A DNA stretch of 9,534 bases from Cryomorphaceae bacterium (GTDB taxonomy: Bacteria > Bacteroidota > Bacteroidia > Flavobacteriales_D > Crocinitomicaceae): positions 1 to 9,534 of the forward strand of contig JAIXRD010000290.1 of the NCBI GenBank assembly GCA_027485365.1, given 5' to 3'. Of this stretch, positions 1 through 6,317 are shown piece by piece; position 1 is the stretch's first letter, and every line of letters starts with the position of its first letter. Below the pieces are notes generated by a model, which saw nothing but the letters and a program-made list of their open reading frames with translations, did not search any database and was not told the DNA's origin. A program made the position numbers and the translations under genes.

Positions 1-316
1 ATTTAATCTCACGGTTGCAGAGTACATCGGGATTGGGAGTTCTTCCGGCTTCGTATTCGCGAAACATGTAATCTACGATACGGTCTTTGTATTGTGCACT
101 TAAATCCACCACTTGAAAGGGAATGCCAAGGTGTTGCGCTACAAGTAAGGCATCGTTCGCATCATCAATCCACGGACAGTCGTTGGATAGGGTAACCGTT
201 TCATCGTGCCAATTGCGCATGAACATGCCAATGACCTCGTAGCCTTGTTGAATTAAAAGGTAAGCAGCCACACTGGAATCCACCCCACCAGAAAGACCAA
301 CAACCACGCGTTTCAT
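1..316 (-). CDS. mnmA: tRNA-specific 2-thiouridylase MnmA, N-terminal part (3' end beyond window)
   Basis: MnmA is a cytoplasmic enzyme that uses ATP and a persulfide sulfur relay to put the 2-thio group on U34 of tRNAs for Lys, Glu and Gln. The first 105 residues are visible. They begin with MKRVVVGLSGGVDSSVAA, whose SGGVDSS (residues 9-15) is the PP-loop that adenylates the target uridine. GMFMRNW follows at 30-36, and the MnmA signature GRTPNPDVLCN at 91-101. Cys100 matches the first catalytic cysteine of the family (Cys102 in E. coli). A full protein is usually about 360-390 residues, so roughly 70 percent lies outside the window. The ATG at 316-314 is chosen because it sits directly before the PP-loop strand as in homologues. 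No Shine-Dalgarno is visible, and a TACCTTTA box ends 4 bases upstream. The gene lies 71 bases after the FAD dehydrogenase gene. Identity is secure from the motifs. Confidence 0.96.
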   Translation of the reverse strand, partial: MKRVVVGLSGGVDSSVAAYLLIQQGYEVIGMFMRNWHDETVTLSNDCPWIDDANDALLVAQHLGIPFQVVDLSAQYKDRIVDYMFREYEAGRTPNPDVLCNREIK

Positions 317-320
317 GGGG

Positions 321-328
321 TAAAGGTA
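321..328 (-). promoter_or_regulatory. Putative -7 promoter box (TACCTTTA) before mnmA
   Basis: The minus strand reads CTACCTTTA, then CCCC, then the mnmA ATG. This matches the Bacteroidota -7 consensus TAnnTTTG in seven of eight positions; the last base is A instead of G. The 317-387 gap is AT-rich and holds no convincing -33 TTTG at the usual spacing. If the box is used, the transcript would start at or within a few bases of the ATG. The call is inference from position and resemblance. Confidence 0.4.
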
Positions 329-387
329 GAAAAATAATATCGATAGCTTTTAATTGATTTAAAGGGATGAACTTGTTGGTTCTCACG

Positions 388-1905
388 TTAGAGCGCCTCT
401 ACACATTTCATCCCATCAATCGCCGCTGACACAATGCCTCCAGCGTATCCAGCTCCCTCTGCACAGGGATAAAGATTCTCAATCTCTACATGTTGAAAGG
501 TTTCTCTGTTTCGAGGTATTAAAATGGGGGAGGAGGTCCGTGATTCTGGCGCATGCACTACGGCATCGTTGGTAAGAAAACCGGGCATTTTCTTGTCAAA
601 GGCCTTAAATGCCTTCTGTAAACGTTTGGCCACAAGTGGCGGTAATATTTCGTCCAGACGAACACTTTCTATTCCTGGTGTATAGCTAGAACGTGGAAAA
701 TCTTTTGATTTTCGTCCCTCAACAAAGTCCAGTAAACGCTGTGAAGGAACTTTTTGATTATTCCCAGTAGCGTCGTGGCATAACTTTTCAACTTCTTGTT
801 GGAATCTCAAGCAAACAAACGGATCTTCAGGGTTGTCAAAATCAGTTGGGTCAATGGCAACCACAATTCCTGAATTCGAATAGGGGTTGTTGCGTTTTGA
901 CGGCGACCATCCATTGGTTACAACTTCGCCATTTGCCGTGGCACAAGGGGCAATAATACCGCCCGGACACATGCAAAAGGAGTAAACACCGCGTCCATCG
1001 ATTTGCTCTACTAAACTGTAAGAAGCCGGCGCCAGATATTCGTCGTTTAATCGCCCATGATATTGCATTTGGTCGATTAAGGCTTGTGTATGTTCTACAC
1101 GTACCCCCAAGGCAAAGGGTTTTGCTGAAATTTTTATTCCAGCTTCATGCAACAAATAAAAAATATCTCTCGCAGAATGACCCGTAGCGAATATCACTTG
1201 CTTTATGGGAATCCGTTCCTCTTGGTTGATCTCCAAGTGACTGATTTTGTTTTCAGTTCTTGTTATCCCCGTTAATTTAGATTCAAAGTGAATCTCGCCA
1301 CCCTGTTCAATAATGAAGTTCCGAATATTCTCAATGATTTTAGGTAGTTTATTCGTTCCAATGTGCGGATGCGCTTCGACTAAAATATCTTCGTCCGCCC
1401 CGAAATAAACCAAGAGTTCGAGTACTAATTCTACCTCACCACGCTTTTTCGATCTCGTATACAATTTGCCGTCAGAATAGGTTCCTGCTCCGCCTTCTCC
1501 AAAACAATAATTAGATTCTTCATTAATTATTTGTTCGCGTGCAATTCGGGCTAAATCTCTCCGTCGCGCTTTGACATCCTTTCCGCGTTCAAAAACGACG
1601 GGTTTTAGACCACGCAGTAAGGCTTTTAATGCAGCAAACAATCCCGCAGGACCAGCCCCAATGATATGAACTTCGGGGGAATGATGTACCTTATGAAATG
1701 CGAAGGTTCGAACGCAGTCGGGTAGTGGAGTATTGGAACATTCAAATGTGGCATTGATTTTTATTTGACGAGCACGTGCATCAATGCTACGCTTTTTCCA
1801 ACGCATGTACTCAAACGTTTTTCCCGTTTGTTTTTCAATGATTCGCTTGAGTGCGCTCCAATCTTTTGCTTCTTCTGGGGTACAAACAAAGGTAACCTGT
1901 TCCAT
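388..1905 (-). CDS. FAD-dependent dehydrogenase/oxidoreductase, COG2509 type
   Basis: This 505-residue protein resembles the uncharacterised FAD-dependent dehydrogenases grouped as COG2509. Its substrate is not known to me. An N-terminal part of about 78 residues precedes a Rossmann dinucleotide-binding motif GAGPAGLFAA at 83-92, ending in the strand VVFERG (103-108) whose acidic residue would bind the FAD ribose. The family hallmark GEGGAGTYSDGKL is at 136-148, a second nucleotide-contacting segment ATGHSARD at 240-247, a cysteine-bearing CMCPGG at 311-316, and the C-terminal FAD-closing segment CAEGAGYAGGIVSAA at 481-495. No signal peptide or membrane span is seen, so it should be cytoplasmic. 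The ATG at 1905-1903 shares one base with the porT stop codon (TAATG), which suggests translational coupling. A weak GAAGG lies just upstream. The reading frame is intact and all cofactor motifs are present. Family assignment is strong; function is open. Confidence 0.9.
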   Translation of the reverse strand: MEQVTFVCTPEEAKDWSALKRIIEKQTGKTFEYMRWKKRSIDARARQIKINATFECSNTPLPDCVRTFAFHKVHHSPEVHIIGAGPAGLFAALKALLRGLKPVVFERGKDVKARRRDLARIAREQIINEESNYCFGEGGAGTYSDGKLYTRSKKRGEVELVLELLVYFGADEDILVEAHPHIGTNKLPKIIENIRNFIIEQGGEIHFESKLTGITRTENKISHLEINQEERIPIKQVIFATGHSARDIFYLLHEAGIKISAKPFALGVRVEHTQALIDQMQYHGRLNDEYLAPASYSLVEQIDGRGVYSFCMCPGGIIAPCATANGEVVTNGWSPSKRNNPYSNSGIVVAIDPTDFDNPEDPFVCLRFQQEVEKLCHDATGNNQKVPSQRLLDFVEGRKSKDFPRSSYTPGIESVRLDEILPPLVAKRLQKAFKAFDKKMPGFLTNDAVVHAPESRTSSPILIPRNRETFQHVEIENLYPCAEGAGYAGGIVSAAIDGMKCVEAL

Positions 1906-2618
1906 TAACCTTCAAAAATAAAGGAAACAAACCAACCGCGATTATATAAGGTTTGTATCGGTGCTGCAATGTAGGTGTTGTCTTTAATGAACGCATTGCT
2001 GAATCCATGGGTGAATTTCAACTCTACACCAAATTTAAAGTAGGGGGCAAAGAATTCCAGTCCACCTCCGATTTGACCTTGCCAATCAAAGCGCTTAATT
2101 TTTATGAATGGATCGATAAAGTTTTGTGACGCTTTTTCTTGCGATTGCAAATCAATGGAATACTGTCCGCCAATTAAACAGTATGCCGCGAAATTATTTA
2201 GGCGTTTTGTTCTAAACTGCAACATTAATGGAAAGTCTAAGTTCGTTGAGTTTACACGCTCATCCTCAATTCGATAGCCCAATTTAGCGATAGTGTCTTC
2301 GAAGGTGTATTTAATGGAGCGTTCTAAGAATGAAATGGTTGGTACAAAACGTAATCGAATCATGGGCGTTCCCAAGCGCATGGTGGTTAAAATGCCAAGT
2401 TGTCCACCGGGTTGCGCATCGTTTTGAACATTCAAAATCTTAAATTGCTCGTATGCGTTTTGAACTGGATATAAGGTGAAATCCGACGAATTAAATCCGA
2501 GCATAAAGCCAAAATGAAATAACCTGCGATCAAAGTTTTTATAACGCTCTTGCTTGAACTTTTGTCCAAACAAAACCATGGGTATAAAAAACGCAATGAA
2601 AATGAATTTTGATAACAT
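1905..2618 (-). CDS. porT: Type IX secretion system protein PorT (SprT-like outer-membrane protein)
   Basis: PorT (SprT in Flavobacterium) is an outer-membrane-associated protein required for the Bacteroidota type IX secretion system, which exports proteins with a C-terminal sorting domain and supports gliding in some species. The 237 residues start with a signal peptide (about 1-19, MLSKFIFIAFFIPMVLFGQ). The conserved early segment FHFGFMLGFNSSDF follows at 34-47. After that comes alternating hydrophobic sequence as in a small beta-barrel (for example LDFPLMLQF at 127-135, GGGLEFFAPYFKFGVEL at 184-200), ending in the aromatic strand GWFVSFIFEG. Length fits the family. The neighbour ubiE supports the call, because ubiE next to porT is a familiar arrangement in flavobacteria. 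It starts 35 bases after ubiE and shares one base with the downstream FAD gene. A generic porin-family protein is the alternative, but start motif and context favour PorT. Confidence 0.88.
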   Translation of the reverse strand: MLSKFIFIAFFIPMVLFGQKFKQERYKNFDRRLFHFGFMLGFNSSDFTLYPVQNAYEQFKILNVQNDAQPGGQLGILTTMRLGTPMIRLRFVPTISFLERSIKYTFEDTIAKLGYRIEDERVNSTNLDFPLMLQFRTKRLNNFAAYCLIGGQYSIDLQSQEKASQNFIDPFIKIKRFDWQGQIGGGLEFFAPYFKFGVELKFTHGFSNAFIKDNTYIAAPIQTLYNRGWFVSFIFEG

Positions 2619-2631
2619 CGGTTAAGAAACG

Positions 2632-2639
2632 CAAAAGTA
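2632..2639 (-). promoter_or_regulatory. Putative -7 promoter box (TACTTTTG) before porT
   Basis: In the 35-base gap between ubiE and porT the minus strand carries TACTTTTG, an exact match to TAnnTTTG, ending 13 bases before the porT ATG. This would give porT and the coupled FAD gene a transcript of their own, with a leader of about 5-9 bases. No clear -33 TTTG is seen at the usual distance inside the end of ubiE. Prediction only. Confidence 0.4.
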
Positions 2640-2653
2640 CCGGATAAGTTGCA

Positions 2654-3379
2654 TCACTTAATACCCGAATAAATAGTTGCAATACCACCACTCACCAAGG
2701 TTGCATCTACCTGTTTATAGCCCAGTTTACTTAAAATATCGGTAAAGGCTTTACCTTCTGGAAATGCGGCAACACTTTCAGGTAGATAGGCGTATGCTTT
2801 TTCATCTTTCGAAATGCGCTTTCCAAAAAACGGAATGATAAATCTGGAGTAAAACCCAAAGGCTTGTTTAATCGGAAAACGTTTTGGTTTAGAAAATTCT
2901 AAGATCACAATTTTACCTCCACTTCGAGTTACCCGAAGCATTTCAGTAAGTCCTTTTTCTAAATTTTCATAGTTTCTAACGCCAAATCCCACCGTAACAG
3001 CATCAAAATAACCGTCCTCAAAAGGCATATTTTCAGAATCTCCCAGTTGCATGTCAATGATATGACTGACATTTTTTGCCTTCATTTTATTTTTTCCAAC
3101 GTCAAGCATCCCTGAAGAGATGTCCATTCCTATGATTTGAGTTGGATTTAGTTTCAACAAGGCAATCGCAAAATCTCCGGTTCCAGTGGCTAAGTCTAAG
3201 ATGCGTTTAGGTTGAATTTCACGCAATTTGTTAACTGCTTTTCTGCGCCAAATGTGATCAATTCCCAAGGATAAAAAATGATTTAAAAAATCGTAACGTG
3301 CTGAAATGTTGTTAAACATCTGAGCGACTTCTTCTTTTTTCGATTTATCAGTATTATACGGTTTTACAATCTCGCTCAT
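2654..3379 (-). CDS. ubiE: Demethylmenaquinone methyltransferase UbiE/MenG
   Basis: This SAM-dependent C-methyltransferase converts demethylmenaquinone to menaquinone, the respiratory quinone of most Bacteroidota, in the last step of the pathway. The protein has 241 residues, close to the family norm. Visible motifs are FNNISARYDFLN (22-33), SAM-binding motif I LDLATGTGDFA (61-71), acidic residue D86 at the end of the next strand (GMDIS), GFGVRNYENL (131-140), and the post-motif region RVTRSGGKIVILEFSKP (149-165). These match the two classical ubiE/COQ5 signatures. YAYLPESVAAFP (196-207) and GGIATIY (231-237) are also typical of the family. Its ATG overlaps the stop of the rfaE1-like gene by ATGA, implying coupled translation, and no separate promoter box is seen. 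No membrane span is present; the enzyme acts at the inner face of the cytoplasmic membrane. Menaquinone rather than ubiquinone as substrate is inferred from the lineage. Confidence 0.96.
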   Translation of the reverse strand: MSEIVKPYNTDKSKKEEVAQMFNNISARYDFLNHFLSLGIDHIWRRKAVNKLREIQPKRILDLATGTGDFAIALLKLNPTQIIGMDISSGMLDVGKNKMKAKNVSHIIDMQLGDSENMPFEDGYFDAVTVGFGVRNYENLEKGLTEMLRVTRSGGKIVILEFSKPKRFPIKQAFGFYSRFIIPFFGKRISKDEKAYAYLPESVAAFPEGKAFTDILSKLGYKQVDATLVSGGIATIYSGIK

Positions 3380-4365
3380 GGGTGTACTAATTTTTGGGCT
3401 TCATTCAATAGCGCTTCTTTATCAACACTTACAACGCCAGAGTGTTCGCAGACTAAACCACCGGATAAATTGGCTATTGCAGCGATTTCAGTTGGGGATA
3501 ATCCGGCAATTAAACACAAGGTGGCAACCGCAATTACCGTATCACCGGCGCCACTTACATCGGTGATTTCCCTCAAATGCGCAGGAATGATTTTCCATGT
3601 GGTACCGTTCTCTACAAATACCCCATGTTCAGAAAGTGTAATAAGGGTTAACTCGTGATTGAGTTTATCTCGCAATTGTTTTGCTCCATCAACAATTGAA
3701 TCAGGTTTGTTAACGACATCGATATTTACATCAAGTCCTTCTTTGATTTCCTTGAGGTTTGGCTTGAATAAGTTCACGCCTCGATAACTTAGAAAATTAT
3801 CTTTCTTCGGGTCCACAGTAGTCTTTACTCCCTTTTCCTTCGCATAGGCGATAAGTTCGGTAATGACGCGATGGGTAAGTACCCCTTTGTTATAATCTTC
3901 AAAGATTAAGGCATCAATTCCCATATCAATTCGACGTTTAGTAGCCTGAATTAAGGCGTCTTCCAGGGTTTCGCTTAAGTCGCACGTATCTTCTTGGTCG
4001 ATGCGTAATACGTGTTGTGTTCCCGATAAAACCCTTGTTTTAACCGTAGTTTTTCTGTCATCCGATTGAATGATTTCTTGATTTTGAATCTTTGCTTCTG
4101 ACAAGAGGAGCTGAAATTTCATTGCAGCGGTATCTGTTCCAATGACAGAACAAAGGTAAACTTCGGCGCCCAGTGCTTTTAAATTCAGTGCTACATTCGC
4201 TGCGCCACCTAAACGATGCTCTTCTTTGTCAAGTAGTAATACAGGAACCGGAGCCTCTGGGCTCATGCGGTGAACTTTACCCATGACATAGGAATCAATC
4301 ATAACGTCACCAACAATGGCAACCTTCATGTCATTAAAGGAATTGAAAATAGCCTCTAAATTCAT
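3376..4365 (-). CDS. rfaE1: D-glycero-beta-D-manno-heptose-7-phosphate kinase-like PfkB kinase (HldE N-terminal type)
   Basis: The predicted activity is phosphorylation of D-glycero-D-manno-heptose 7-phosphate at C1, an early step toward the ADP-heptose used in lipopolysaccharide inner core. The 329 residues match the kinase half of E. coli HldE. GDVMIDSYVMG is at 19-29, followed by RMSPEAPVPVL at 33-43 and GGAANVALNL at 53-62 (substrate side). DYNKGVL is at 157-163, DPKKDN at 185-190, KPNLKE at 201-206, and the PfkB signature with anion hole and catalytic base DVSGAGDT at 269-276, base Asp273 or Asp276 by motif. The C-terminal nucleotidyltransferase domain of HldE (about 477 residues in total) is absent, so a separate adenylyltransferase would be needed. 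The start is the ATG at 4365-4363, which forms an ATGA overlap with the aminotransferase stop. An in-frame ATG at 4452 adds 29 non-family residues and is rejected. Another PfkB sugar kinase specificity remains possible. Confidence 0.88.
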   Translation of the reverse strand: MNLEAIFNSFNDMKVAIVGDVMIDSYVMGKVHRMSPEAPVPVLLLDKEEHRLGGAANVALNLKALGAEVYLCSVIGTDTAAMKFQLLLSEAKIQNQEIIQSDDRKTTVKTRVLSGTQHVLRIDQEDTCDLSETLEDALIQATKRRIDMGIDALIFEDYNKGVLTHRVITELIAYAKEKGVKTTVDPKKDNFLSYRGVNLFKPNLKEIKEGLDVNIDVVNKPDSIVDGAKQLRDKLNHELTLITLSEHGVFVENGTTWKIIPAHLREITDVSGAGDTVIAVATLCLIAGLSPTEIAAIANLSGGLVCEHSGVVSVDKEALLNEAQKLVHP

Positions 4366-5558
4366 CGGCTTAATTTGGCTAAGGCTGCAGTTAAACGTTC
4401 CATTGCTTTGATGAGCTGTTCCTCCGATGCAGCATAACTTATACGGATGCAATTTGTCGCTCCGAATCCTTTGCCGTCTACCAATGCAATGTTTCCTTCA
4501 CGCAACAAATACATGCACAAGTCATCGCCATCTTTTATTACTTGGTCTCCATCTTTTGATCCAAAATAAGCGGATACATCCGGAAACAAATAAAAAGCAC
4601 CGGTTGGTACATTGCATTTAATATCAGGGATTTTATTCAAATAGGAAAGCACTAAGTCCCGTCGTTTGTGAAACGTTTCTACCATTTCTTTCAATACGCT
4701 TGGATCAGCATCCATCGCTGCAATTGCTGCGCGCTGTGTTATGGAACTGGTTCCTGATGTAAATTGCCCTTGAATTTTATTACACGCATCTGCAATTTGT
4801 TTACTTGCGCCAATATACCCGAGTCGCCAACCCGTCATTGCCCATGCTTTAGATACGCCATTTACAGTAACCACTTGGTCGAATATTTCTGAAAATTGGG
4901 CTAAACTTGCGTGTTCACCTTCAAATCGAATATGTTCATAAATCTCATCCGATAAGGCAATAATGTTGGGGTGCTTCTCTAAGACATCGGCCAAACCTCG
5001 CAATTCTTCCTTCGTGTATACTGAACCCGTTGGGTTACATGGCGAAGAGAAAATAAACAACTTTGTTTTTGAGGTGATTGCTGATTCGAATTGCGCAGCA
5101 TTAATTTTAAAATCTTGCTCAATTCCTGCATGTATTACTACAGGGATTCCACCTGCCATTTTAACGATCTCAATATATGAAACCCAATATGGAGCTGGTA
5201 TTATTACTTCATCCCCTGGATTAATTAAACTCAATACAACATTCGCTATCGACTGTTTTGCACCGGTAGAAACTACGATTTGTTCCTTTGGATAGTTCAG
5301 GCCATTATCGCGCATGAATTTGTGAGAAATCCGTTCTCTGAGGTCATCATATCCCGATACCGGAGTGTAGGTCGTGAAATTTTGTTCAAGTCCAACTACC
5401 GCTGCATCCTTAATGAATTGCGGGGTGTTAAAATCTGGTTCACCTAAGGACAATGAAATGATGTCTTTTCCTTGTGCTTTTAATTCGCGACTTAATCGTG
5501 CCATAGCCAGCGTAGCCGACTCTTCCATGGCATTTAAACGTTCAGATAGTTCAATCAT
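4362..5558 (-). CDS. Pyridoxal-phosphate-dependent class I aminotransferase, aspartate aminotransferase-like
   Basis: This 398-residue fold-type I aminotransferase most resembles the bacterial I-gamma aspartate aminotransferases. Those transfer the amino group between aspartate or related amino acids and 2-oxoglutarate, and some also act on prephenate. Visible landmarks are SLGEPDFNTP (37-46), substrate-loop YTPVSGYDDLR (64-74), GAKQSI (99-104) around the PLP phosphate, PAPYWVSY (121-128), SSPCNPTG (171-178) with Asn175, SDEIYE (203-208) with Asp204 pairing to the pyridine nitrogen, Schiff-base Lys237 in NGVSKAWAMTGWRLGY, and Arg372 in CIRISYA that binds the substrate carboxylate. All key residues are present, so the enzyme should be active and cytoplasmic. 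It begins 31 bases after trmD with a TAACTTTG box just before its ATG, and ends in an ATGA overlap with rfaE1. The exact substrate cannot be set from sequence alone, so no symbol is given. Confidence 0.92.
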   Translation of the reverse strand: MIELSERLNAMEESATLAMARLSRELKAQGKDIISLSLGEPDFNTPQFIKDAAVVGLEQNFTTYTPVSGYDDLRERISHKFMRDNGLNYPKEQIVVSTGAKQSIANVVLSLINPGDEVIIPAPYWVSYIEIVKMAGGIPVVIHAGIEQDFKINAAQFESAITSKTKLFIFSSPCNPTGSVYTKEELRGLADVLEKHPNIIALSDEIYEHIRFEGEHASLAQFSEIFDQVVTVNGVSKAWAMTGWRLGYIGASKQIADACNKIQGQFTSGTSSITQRAAIAAMDADPSVLKEMVETFHKRRDLVLSYLNKIPDIKCNVPTGAFYLFPDVSAYFGSKDGDQVIKDGDDLCMYLLREGNIALVDGKGFGATNCIRISYAASEEQLIKAMERLTAALAKLSR

Positions 5559-5562
5559 ACCG

Positions 5563-5570
5563 CAAAGTTA
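5563..5570 (-). promoter_or_regulatory. Putative -7 promoter box (TAACTTTG) before the aminotransferase gene
   Basis: The minus strand in the 31-base trmD/aminotransferase gap reads TAACTTTG, then CGGT, then ATG. It is an exact match to TAnnTTTG. A TTGG inside the end of trmD lies about 24 bases upstream, somewhat too far for a standard -33 element. If used, the message would be leaderless or nearly so and would serve the aminotransferase, rfaE1 and ubiE chain independently of trmD. Confidence 0.4.
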
Positions 5571-5589
5571 CGAATTATGATCGTATCCG

Positions 5590-6264
5590 TTAATCCAATA
5601 AATCTGGCCTTCTGGATTTTGTGCGTTCAAGTGCTTGTTCTTCCCTCCAACGATCAATTTCCTGTGAATTTCCGCTAAGTAATACATCAGGTACACTCCA
5701 GCCGTTGTAAACTGGTGGTCTTGTGTACACTGGAGGAGAGAGTAATTGGTCCTGAAAACTGTCGGTTAAGGCCGAGGTTTCGTCGTTTAATACCCCTGGA
5801 ATCAATCTAATAATAGAATCTACTAATACTGCTGCAGCAAGTTCTCCGCCGGATAGTACATACGACCCAATAGAAATTTCTTTAGTGATGTAGTGTTGTC
5901 TAATTCGGTCATCTACGCCTTTGTAATGTCCGCACAAGATCATTACGTTTCCTTTTATTGAAAGCTGATTTGAAATACCTTGTTCTAAGAGTTCGCCGTC
6001 AGGAGTCATGTAGATGACTTCATCATAGGTGCGCTCCGCTTTTAGTTGATTTATGCATGCTGCGATCGGTTCAATGCGCATGACCATTCCGGCGCCGCCT
6101 CCATATTGATAATCGTCCACATTTTTATGCTTGTCTGTTGAATAATCCCTGATGTTGTGTAAATGTATGGATACATGTCCCTTTTCTTGGGCACGTTTAA
6201 GGATAGAATCCGAAAATGGACCATCAAAAAGTTTGGGCAAGATCGTAAGGATATCAATTCGCAT
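5590..6264 (-). CDS. trmD: tRNA (guanine-N1)-methyltransferase TrmD
   Basis: TrmD methylates N1 of G37 next to the anticodon in tRNAs for Leu, Pro and Arg, preventing +1 frameshifting; it is essential in many bacteria. It is a SPOUT-class enzyme that binds SAM in a trefoil knot as a homodimer. The 224-residue protein opens with MRIDILTILPKLFDG. It carries YQYGGGAGMVM (52-62), the knot segments YMTPDG (85-90), LCGHYKGVDDR (110-120) and EISIGSYVLSGGELAA (129-144), and TDSFQ (167-171) with the likely catalytic Asp168. Arg153 in IRLIPGVL matches the conserved arginine of the active site. SPPVYTRP (176-183) is also typical. The ATG at 6264 is preferred to an in-frame TTG six bases upstream, because family members begin MRIDI and the TTG lies inside a predicted promoter box. 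It is the first gene of the minus-strand run and is divergent from the M14 peptidase gene. Confidence 0.96.
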   Translation of the reverse strand: MRIDILTILPKLFDGPFSDSILKRAQEKGHVSIHLHNIRDYSTDKHKNVDDYQYGGGAGMVMRIEPIAACINQLKAERTYDEVIYMTPDGELLEQGISNQLSIKGNVMILCGHYKGVDDRIRQHYITKEISIGSYVLSGGELAAAVLVDSIIRLIPGVLNDETSALTDSFQDQLLSPPVYTRPPVYNGWSVPDVLLSGNSQEIDRWREEQALERTKSRRPDLLD

Positions 6265-6267
6265 GTT

Positions 6268-6275
6268 CAAAGGTA
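6268..6275 (-). promoter_or_regulatory. Putative -7 promoter box (TACCTTTG) before trmD
   Basis: The minus strand reads CTACCTTTG, AAC, then the trmD ATG: an exact TAnnTTTG match whose last base lies only 3 bases from the start codon. Transcription from such a box would begin at or just inside the start codon, giving a leaderless message. A standard -33 TTTG is not visible; the nearest TTG lies only 12 bases upstream of the box. It would drive trmD and possibly the genes after it. Confidence 0.45.
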
Positions 6276-6312
6276 GGAAATACCCGTCAATTCGTTTGCA
6301 TGTGCTACCTTT
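6269..6312. repeat. Inverted repeat AAAGGTAG / CTACCTTT in the divergent promoter region
   Basis: AAAGGTAG at 6269-6276 and its exact reverse complement CTACCTTT at 6305-6312 are separated by 28 bases, in the 53-base gap between the divergently transcribed trmD and M14 peptidase genes. Each arm coincides with the putative -7 box of the gene it faces. The simplest reading is two back-to-back promoters of the same sequence rather than a protein-binding operator or a transcribed hairpin, though the symmetry could also be read by a dimeric factor. Confidence 0.5.
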
Positions 6313-6313
6313 A
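6306..6313 (+). promoter_or_regulatory. Putative -7 promoter box (TACCTTTA) before the M14 peptidase gene
   Basis: The plus strand reads CTACCTTTA, CCTT, then ATG ATG. It matches TAnnTTTG except for the final A, and is identical over nine bases to the box before mnmA. The TTTG at 6294-6297 lies only 8 bases upstream, too close for a -33 element. The spacing to the ATG again implies a leaderless or nearly leaderless transcript. Confidence 0.4.
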
Positions 6314-6317
6314 CCTT

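Noticed and set aside
201..386. 61-codon minus-strand open frame
   Set aside because: It lies largely inside mnmA in another frame, while the mnmA frame has unmistakable PP-loop and family motifs.
2645..2660. Hairpin TAAGT-TGCATC-ACTTA at the end of ubiE, considered as a terminator
   Set aside because: The stem is only five mostly A-T pairs, there is no T-run after it, and it overlaps the ubiE stop codon inside a tight gene chain.
4366..4452. 29-residue N-terminal extension of the rfaE1-like gene from an ATG at 4452
   Set aside because: The extra residues do not resemble the kinase family and lie wholly inside the aminotransferase C-terminal coding region. The ATG at 4365 forms a clean ATGA overlap.
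4963..5295. 110-codon plus-strand open frame antisense to the aminotransferase
   Set aside because: It has no family resemblance and no start context, and is fully covered by a gene with complete catalytic motifs.
6265..6270. TTG start for trmD two codons upstream
   Set aside because: TrmD proteins begin MRIDI, and the TTG overlaps the predicted promoter box.
6300..6317. ATG start at 6300 for the M14 peptidase
   Set aside because: It would add six residues before a well-formed signal peptide and place the -7-like box inside the coding sequence.
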